64,000 nucleotides of DNA from Streptomyces niger (GTDB lineage Bacteria > Actinomycetota > Actinomycetes > Streptomycetales > Streptomycetaceae): assembly GCF_000718305.1 (NCBI RefSeq), contig NZ_JOFQ01000008.1, forward strand, positions 434,001 through 498,000, read 5' to 3'. The notes beneath the pieces are model-generated. The model worked only from the letters and a program-made list of their open reading frames with translations. It was not told the DNA's origin and did not search any database. Numbering within the stretch: the first letter of the stretch is position 1; each line of letters opens with the position of its first letter. The translations under genes and the position numbers were made by a program. Shown piece by piece: positions 59,053-64,000 of the stretch.

Positions 59053-60816
59053 ATGCATCGGTACCGGTCCCATAACTGCGGCGAGCTCCGGGCCGCGGAC
59101 GTCGACACGGACGTCCGCCTCAGCGGCTGGCTGCACAATCGACGTGACCTGGGCGGCATCCTCTTCATCGATCTGCGCGACCACTACGGCATCACGCAGC
59201 TCGTCGCCCGCCCCGGCACCCCCGCCAACGAGGCGCTCGGCTCTCTGACCAAGGAGACCGTCGTCCGCATCGACGGCAAGGTCAGCGCGCGTGGCGCGGA
59301 CAACGTCAACCCCGACCTGCCCACCGGCGAGGTCGAGATCGAGGTCTCCGCGGTCGAGGTGCTCGGCGCCGCCGAGCAGATCCCCTTCACGATCAACGCC
59401 GAGGACGGGGTCAACGAGGAGAAGCGCCTGGAGTACCGCTTCCTCGACCTCCGCCGCGAGCGCATGCACCGCAACATCATGCTGCGCACGGCCGTCATCT
59501 CCGCCATCCGCCACAAGATGGTCTCCCTCGGCTTCAACGAGATGGCGACGCCGATCCTGTCCGCCACCTCCCCCGAGGGCGCGCGCGACTTCCTGGTCCC
59601 CTCGCGCCTGCACGCCGGCAAGTTCTACGCCCTGCCGCAGGCCCCGCAGCAGTTCAAGCAGCTGCTGATGATCGCGGGCTTCGACCGGTACTTCCAGATC
59701 GCGCCGTGCTTCCGCGACGAGGACGCCCGCGCCGACCGCTCGCCGGGCGAGTTCTACCAGCTCGACATCGAGATGTCCTTCGTCGAGCAGGAGGACGTCT
59801 TCGGCCCGGTCGAGAAGCTGATGACCGAGCTCTTCACCGAGTTCGGCGGCGGCCGCGAGGTCACCTCGCCGTTCCCGCGCATCCCGTTCCGCGAGTCGAT
59901 GCTGAAGTACGGCAACGACAAGCCGGACCTGCGCGCCAAGCTGGAGCTGGTGGACGTCTCCGACGTCTTCGAGGGCTCCGGCTTCAAGGCGTTCGCCGGC
60001 AAGCACGTCCGCGCGCTGGCCGTGCCGGACACCGCCGACCAGCCGCGCAAGTTCTTCGACGGGCTCGGCGACTACGCCGTCGAGCAGGGCGCCAAGGGCC
60101 TGGCCTGGGTCCGCGTCGGCGAAGAGAACGCGCTGACCGGCCCGATCGCCAAGTTCCTCACCGAGGACGACGTCAAGGCGCTGGTGGAGAAGCTGGACCT
60201 GGCCCCCGGCCACGCCGTCTTCTTCGGCGCGGGCGAGTTCGACGAGGTCTCGAAGATCATGGGCGCGGTCCGCGTCGAGGCCGCCAAGCGCGCCGGCCAC
60301 TTCGAGGAGGGCGTCTTCCGCTTCTGCTGGATCGTCGACTTCCCGATGTTCGAGAAGGACGAGGAGACCGGCAAGATCGAGTTCTCCCACAACCCCTTCT
60401 CGATGCCCCAGGGCGGTCTCGAAGCGCTGGAGACCAAGGACCCGCTGGACATCCTGGCCTGGCAGTACGACATCGTCTGCAACGGCGTCGAGCTGTCCTC
60501 CGGCGCGATCCGTAACCACGAGCCGGAGGTCATGTACAAGGCCTTCGAGATCGCCGGTTACGACAAGGACACCGTCGAGGCGGAGTTCGGCGGCATGCTC
60601 CGCGCCTTCAAGTTCGGCGCCCCGCCGCACGGTGGCATCGCCCCGGGCGTGGACCGCATCGTGATGCTCCTCGCGGACGAGCCGAACATCCGCGAGACCA
60701 TCGCCTTCCCGCTCAACGGCAACGCTCAGGACCTCCTCATGGGTGCCCCGAGCGAGGTCGAGGAGTCGCGCCTGAAGGAGCTGCACCTCTCGCTCCGCAA
60801 GCCGCAGGTGAAGTAA
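59053..60816 (+). CDS. aspS: Aspartyl-tRNA synthetase
   Basis: A 587-residue bacterial-type class IIb AspRS. The OB-fold anticodon domain is at the N-terminus ([20 protein letters not shown]). Motif 2 is [19 protein letters not shown], motif 3 [19 protein letters not shown], and the bacterial GAD insertion lies between them. In actinobacteria lacking AsnRS this enzyme is usually non-discriminating and also makes Asp-tRNA(Asn) (inference). The ATG at 59053 gives the normal N-terminus ([14 protein letters not shown]). It is monocistronic, between a divergent SpoIIE gene and a hairpin. Confidence 0.97.
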   Translation: MHRYRSHNCGELRAADVDTDVRLSGWLHNRRDLGGILFIDLRDHYGITQLVARPGTPANEALGSLTKETVVRIDGKVSARGADNVNPDLPTGEVEIEVSAVEVLGAAEQIPFTINAEDGVNEEKRLEYRFLDLRRERMHRNIMLRTAVISAIRHKMVSLGFNEMATPILSATSPEGARDFLVPSRLHAGKFYALPQAPQQFKQLLMIAGFDRYFQIAPCFRDEDARADRSPGEFYQLDIEMSFVEQEDVFGPVEKLMTELFTEFGGGREVTSPFPRIPFRESMLKYGNDKPDLRAKLELVDVSDVFEGSGFKAFAGKHVRALAVPDTADQPRKFFDGLGDYAVEQGAKGLAWVRVGEENALTGPIAKFLTEDDVKALVEKLDLAPGHAVFFGAGEFDEVSKIMGAVRVEAAKRAGHFEEGVFRFCWIVDFPMFEKDEETGKIEFSHNPFSMPQGGLEALETKDPLDILAWQYDIVCNGVELSSGAIRNHEPEVMYKAFEIAGYDKDTVEAEFGGMLRAFKFGAPPHGGIAPGVDRIVMLLADEPNIRETIAFPLNGNAQDLLMGAPSEVEESRLKELHLSLRKPQVK

Positions 60817-60829
60817 CGCTCATCGCTCA

Positions 60830-60866
60830 GAGGGGCCCGGACCGCATGGCGGTTCCGGGCCCCTCG
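60830..60866 (+). terminator. Terminator of aspS
   Basis: A 16-bp stem GAGGGGCCCGGACCGC with GCGGTTCCGGGCCCCTC (one bulge) and a 3-nt loop, 13 bp after the aspS stop. Confidence 0.85.
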
Positions 60867-60921
60867 CGCGTGCTTGCGGCCCCTATGCTTGGCGCAAGAG
60901 CGGTCGGCAGGAGAACCTTCA

Positions 60922-61470
60922 GTGGACAACAACGCGCTCATCAAAATGTGGCACGAGCTGGACGTCCTCGATGGGCTGCACGTGGAACTGCTCGACGGTG
61001 AGCTCGTTATGCAGGCCAATCCCGGGCACTTCCACGACCTTCCTGGACGGACCTTCGTGCGCCACACCCCGGAGCCGTTCGAGGCGTGGGACGAGCGAGG
61101 ATTGCTGGTGGCCGACGACTATCGGCCGCGGGCCGATGCCGTGGTCGTCCGATCTGAGGACATTCCAGCCGAGAACGAGCCCGACTGGCCTGTGCAGATC
61201 ATCCAAGCCGTCGTCGAGACCGTCTCCACGACCCGTACGGCCATCAGGCGCGACTGGGAGGACAAGCGTGAGCGGTACGCCGGGGCCGGCATCCCCGTCT
61301 ACCTGATCGTCGACCCGAACGACGCGACCTGGCATCTCCTCCAGCTCGACGGTCGCCACTACGTCGAGACCGCGAAGGGCATCTTCGGGCAGGAGATCAC
61401 GATGCCGGAGCCCATGGGGTTCACGGTGCGGACGGCGGACTGGCATCCGTACGGCGGCACATCCGCGTAG
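60922..61470 (+). CDS. Uma2-family (DUF820) putative endonuclease
   Basis: A 182-residue PD-(D/E)XK-fold protein of the Uma2 family, which is strongly expanded in Streptomyces. The N-terminal part has VELLDGELVMQANPGHFHD. The catalytic core is YRPRADAVVVRSEDIP (the Pro of the PD motif is Ala here), AVVETVSTTRTAIRRDWEDK (Glu and Lys) and AGIPVYLIVDPNDATWHL. It is probably a metal-dependent nuclease of unknown role. The GTG at 60922 has AGGAGA 7 nt upstream. The gene lies between two near-identical hairpins, which suggests that it was inserted next to the aspS terminator. Confidence 0.85.
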   Translation: MDNNALIKMWHELDVLDGLHVELLDGELVMQANPGHFHDLPGRTFVRHTPEPFEAWDERGLLVADDYRPRADAVVVRSEDIPAENEPDWPVQIIQAVVETVSTTRTAIRRDWEDKRERYAGAGIPVYLIVDPNDATWHLLQLDGRHYVETAKGIFGQEITMPEPMGFTVRTADWHPYGGTSA

Positions 61471-61479
61471 CGCAACGCC

Positions 61480-61511
61480 GAGGGCCCGGAACCGCGCGGT
61501 TCCGGGCCCTC
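61480..61511. terminator. Perfect-palindrome terminator between Uma2 and metG
   Basis: A 32-nt perfect palindrome, GAGGGCCCGGAACCGC and its complement, between convergent genes. It closely resembles the aspS terminator. Confidence 0.87.
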
Positions 61512-61527
61512 CGTCATGCCGTGGGAC

Positions 61528-63243
61528 TTACTCCTCGCCGCCGAAGCGGTCCTTGTACGCCGCGAGGTCGTCTTCGGTGATCTTGGCGAAGAGGACGGGG
61601 GGGACGGTGAAGGACGTGCCGGCCGGGACGGAGGACAGGGCCTTGGCCTCGTCCTGGGTGACCCACAGGGCCGTGTCGTCGGCGAGGTCGAACGCGCCGC
61701 GCATGGCCTTCGCCGAGGACGGGATGAACGGCTCGGAGATCACCGAGTACAGGTGGATGAGGTTCATCGCCGTACGGAGGGTGAGCGCGGCCGCGTCCTT
61801 GTCGGTCTTGATCTCCAGCCAGGGGGCCTTCTCCTCCAGGTAGGAGTTGCCCGCGCTCCACAGCGCGCGCAGCGAAGCGGCGGCCTTGCGGAACTGCAGC
61901 GCCTCCATGTGGCCCTCGTACTCGGCCAGGAGCCGCGCGATGTCCTCGCCGAGCTTCGCCTCCGCCTCGCCGGCCTCGGCGCCCGCCGGGACCTCGTCAC
62001 CGAAGCGCTTCCGGGAGAAGGACAGCACGCGGTTGACGAAGTTGCCGAGGGTGTCGGCCAGGTCCTTGTTGACCGAGGAGGAGAAGAGCTCCCAGGTGAA
62101 GGAGGTGTCGTCGGACTCCGGCGCGTTCGCGATGAGGAAGTAGCGCCAGTAGTCGGCGGGCAGCAGCTCCAGCGCCGCGTCGGTGAAGATGCCGCGCTGC
62201 TGCGAGGTGGAGAACTTGCCGCCGTAGTAGTTCAGCCAGTTGAAGGCCTTGAGGAAGTCGACCTTCTTCCACGGCTCGCGGGTGCCCAGCTGCGTCGCCG
62301 GGAACATCACGCTGTGGAACGGGACGTTGTCCTTGGCCATGAACTCCGTGTACCGGACGTCGTCGGCCTCGTACCACCACGACTTCCAGTCCCGGACCTC
62401 GCCGTCGGGCGCCGCGTCCGCCCACTCCTTCGTCGAGCCGATGTACTCGATCGGGGCGTCGAACCAGACGTAGAAGACCTTGCCCTCGGCGGCCAGGTCC
62501 GGCCAGACGTCGGCCGGTACCGGCACGCCCCAGTCCAGGTCGCGGGTGATCGAGCGGTCGTGCAGGCCCTCGGTCAGCCACTTGCGGGCGATGGAGGAGG
62601 CCAGCGTCGGCCACTCCTCACCGGCCTCGTCGATGAACTTCTCGACCTCGCCCTGGAGCTTGGACTGGAGCAGGAAGAGGTGCTTGGTCTCGCGCACCTC
62701 CAGGTCGCTGCTGCCGCTGATCGCCGAGCGGGCGTCGATCAGGTCGGTCGGGTCCAGCACGCGGGTGCAGTTCTCGCACTGGTCGCCGCGGGCCTTGTCG
62801 TAACCGCAGTGCGGGCACGTGCCGACGATGTAGCGGTCGGGCAGGAAGCGCTCGTCGGCGTTCGAGTAGACCTGGCGGATCGCCCGCTCCTCGATGAAGC
62901 CGTTCTCGTGCAGCTTGCGCGCGAAGTGCTGGGTCAGCTCGACGTTCTGCTGCGAGGAGCTGCGGCCGAAGTGGTCGAAGGCCAGCCCGAAGCCGTCATA
63001 GATCGCCTTCTGCGCGTCGTGCTGCTCGGCACAGAACGCGTCGACGGACTGGCCGGCGTCCTTCGCCGCCAGCTCGGCCGGGGTGCCGTGCTCGTCGGTC
63101 GCGCAGATGTAGAGGACGTCGTGCCCGCGCTGCCGCATATACCGGGAGTACACATCGGCCGGGAGCATGGACCCCACCATGTTGCCCAGGTGCTTGATCC
63201 CGTTGATGTACGGAAGGGCGCTGGTGATGAGGTGTCGAGCCAT
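61528..63243 (-). CDS. metG: Methionyl-tRNA synthetase
   Basis: A 571-residue class I MetRS. The HIGH-type motif is in [15 protein letters not shown], the KMSKS-type motif is KFSTSQQRG, and a zinc knuckle is [37 protein letters not shown] is part of the catalytic fold. The KFSTS variant is typical for the actinobacterial enzyme. The anticodon-binding helical domain is at the C-terminus, without an EMAP-like extension. The start at ATG 63243 is the family N-terminus [16 protein letters not shown]. Confidence 0.97.
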   Translation of the reverse strand: MARHLITSALPYINGIKHLGNMVGSMLPADVYSRYMRQRGHDVLYICATDEHGTPAELAAKDAGQSVDAFCAEQHDAQKAIYDGFGLAFDHFGRSSSQQNVELTQHFARKLHENGFIEERAIRQVYSNADERFLPDRYIVGTCPHCGYDKARGDQCENCTRVLDPTDLIDARSAISGSSDLEVRETKHLFLLQSKLQGEVEKFIDEAGEEWPTLASSIARKWLTEGLHDRSITRDLDWGVPVPADVWPDLAAEGKVFYVWFDAPIEYIGSTKEWADAAPDGEVRDWKSWWYEADDVRYTEFMAKDNVPFHSVMFPATQLGTREPWKKVDFLKAFNWLNYYGGKFSTSQQRGIFTDAALELLPADYWRYFLIANAPESDDTSFTWELFSSSVNKDLADTLGNFVNRVLSFSRKRFGDEVPAGAEAGEAEAKLGEDIARLLAEYEGHMEALQFRKAAASLRALWSAGNSYLEEKAPWLEIKTDKDAAALTLRTAMNLIHLYSVISEPFIPSSAKAMRGAFDLADDTALWVTQDEAKALSSVPAGTSFTVPPVLFAKITEDDLAAYKDRFGGEE

Positions 63244-63419
63244 TGCCGGCTGCTCCCAAGTCGCTACGGTGAGTGATTTTTTGCACTACGGAACGCCAAT
63301 ATCGTACTCGCCCGACCGGGTGCCACCGCGCCCCGTTTCCCCGGCCCCGCGGCGCACGCATGGCGCGCGGGCGGCCGGGGATGCTGTGGGAAGGAGGGAC
63401 AGCCGGGGGAGGGGTGGCC

Positions 63420-63629
63420 ATGGGAGAGCGGCCGAGATGGGTCGCGTCGAGCTACAGCCGTGAGACGGACGGGACGTGCGTCGAAGTGGCGATCTCGGCG
63501 GACCGGGTCCAGGTACGGGACTCGCGGCAAGGCCGAGTGCGAGGGCGGGGTACGGACGAGGGCGCGGCGCGGCTGACGTTCTCCGCGGCGGCGTGGTCGC
63601 TGTTCATCGCGCACACGACGGCGGACTGA
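63420..63629 (+). CDS. Orphan DUF397 domain protein
   Basis: A 69-residue single-domain DUF397 protein: WVASSYSRETDGTCVEVA, VQVRDSRQGR and LTFSAAAWSLFIAHT are the family pattern (WxxSSxS, CVEVA, RDSK, W..F). In Streptomyces most copies are paired with an XRE regulator directly upstream; none is present here, so it is an orphan. GGGAGG lies 6 nt before ATG 63420. It may act as an antitoxin-like or anti-regulator module (inference). Confidence 0.85.
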   Translation: MGERPRWVASSYSRETDGTCVEVAISADRVQVRDSRQGRVRGRGTDEGAARLTFSAAAWSLFIAHTTAD

Positions 63630-63719
63630 GCGGCACCGGTCACGGGGACCGGACAGCGGAACGGCCCGGCCGCCCCCTGTGGGGCCGCCGGGCCGTGCGC
63701 GATGCTGCCGCCGCTGCCG

Positions 63720-64000
63720 TCAGCTGTCCTTGAGCACGCCCGCGGCGCGCGCGTCGCTGAGCCACTCCGGGAACTCGATCATCAGCTGCGCGTAGAGGTC
63801 GGCGTCGGCCAGGGCGCGGGGGTCGCGGCCCGCGTGGAAGAAGCCGGCGTTGTCGACCTTGCGCTTCTCCGGTACGGCCAGGTCGTCCAGCTTGCGCAGG
63901 AAGTCGAAGCCCTTGGCCTCGGGGTCGCCGAAGCCGACGAACTGCCAGAAGATCGGCAGCCCGGCCGCCTCGCACAGCGCCTTCTCGGCGGCGGGCTTGG
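63720..64000 (-). CDS. VWA/TerF-like domain protein, 5' part beyond window
   Basis: Only the last 93 codons are in the window, read from the minus strand. The sequence [44 protein letters not shown] and [17 protein letters not shown] is typical of the C-terminal half of VWA proteins of the TerF/TerY-associated family (calcium- or tellurite-linked). The stop is TGA at 63720-63722. The N-terminus and any neighbouring ter genes lie to the right of the window. Confidence 0.75.
   Translation of the reverse strand, partial: KPAAEKALCEAAGLPIFWQFVGFGDPEAKGFDFLRKLDDLAVPEKRKVDNAGFFHAGRDPRALADADLYAQLMIEFPEWLSDARAAGVLKDS

Overview
This window is high-GC actinobacterial DNA with the gene content of a Streptomyces chromosome. 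It carries FHA/PP2C genes next to a tRNA-Leu, a bacterial proteasome activator, AfsR/SARP and SpoIIE-type regulators, many apparently leaderless genes and many GTG starts. Seven exact 14-bp copies of the Streptomyces ParB site parS (GTTTCACGTGAAAC) lie in 64 kb, which places the window in the origin-proximal core rather than in an arm.

Layout. 1-2209 (minus): distal end of the cell-envelope signalling operon, fhaA-fhaB-pstP, running off the left edge. 2791-2874: tRNA-Leu(CAG). 3221-9575: azoreductase with a divergent HxlR regulator, a MarR regulator, a DUF2252 protein, a J-domain protein, rhodanese, two parS sites and an acyl-CoA dehydrogenase. 9807-12591: a tightly overlapping DUF5819-HTTM-SpoU methylase operon. 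12602-19547: paaN, a TetR (PaaR-like) regulator, an Lrp regulator and a first branched-chain 2-oxoacid dehydrogenase operon (E1alpha-E1beta-E2). Identical-type operators lie in front of paaN and of this operon. 19687-24127: mobA-moeA-ion channel, each pair overlapping. 24217-30700: quinone oxidoreductase, a secreted low-complexity protein, the proteasome activator Bpa and two divergent membrane Ser/Thr kinases. 30822-37114: phosphotransferase, PNPOx-like protein, a NarL-type response regulator and a second E1alpha-E1beta-E2 operon. 37213-46578: Nudix, GntR-MFS, mycothiol-type DinB protein, nitrilase, LURP-one, thioredoxin/NHL protein, membrane-anchored HTH protein, NlpC/P60-type lipoprotein and a DUF6458 protein. 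46682-52000: SARP regulator, M18 aminopeptidase and a long acyl-CoA dehydrogenase. 52223-53770: a solitary TnpB-like gene, the only clear mobile element. 53840-64000: SseB-like, pirin, AI-2E transporter, SpoIIE phosphatase, aspS, Uma2, metG, DUF397 and a truncated VWA/TerF-like gene.

How the genes fit together. Acyl-CoA and 2-oxoacid catabolism recurs: two BCDH/PDH-type E1-E2 operons without an E3, two acyl-CoA dehydrogenases and paaN. Chromosome segregation is superimposed on ordinary genes, because four of the seven parS sites lie inside coding sequences and are always read as Val-Ser-Arg-Glu-Thr in low-complexity linkers. Most convergent gene pairs are separated by long perfect hairpins.

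The observations most worth following are the TnpB-like protein with glycine at the canonical RuvC-II glutamate position and a possible relocated glutamate; the shared PaaR-type operator; the parS/VSRET pattern; and an HxlR-azoreductase pair with redox-type cysteines. All assignments come from reading the sequence and from family knowledge; no database search was run.
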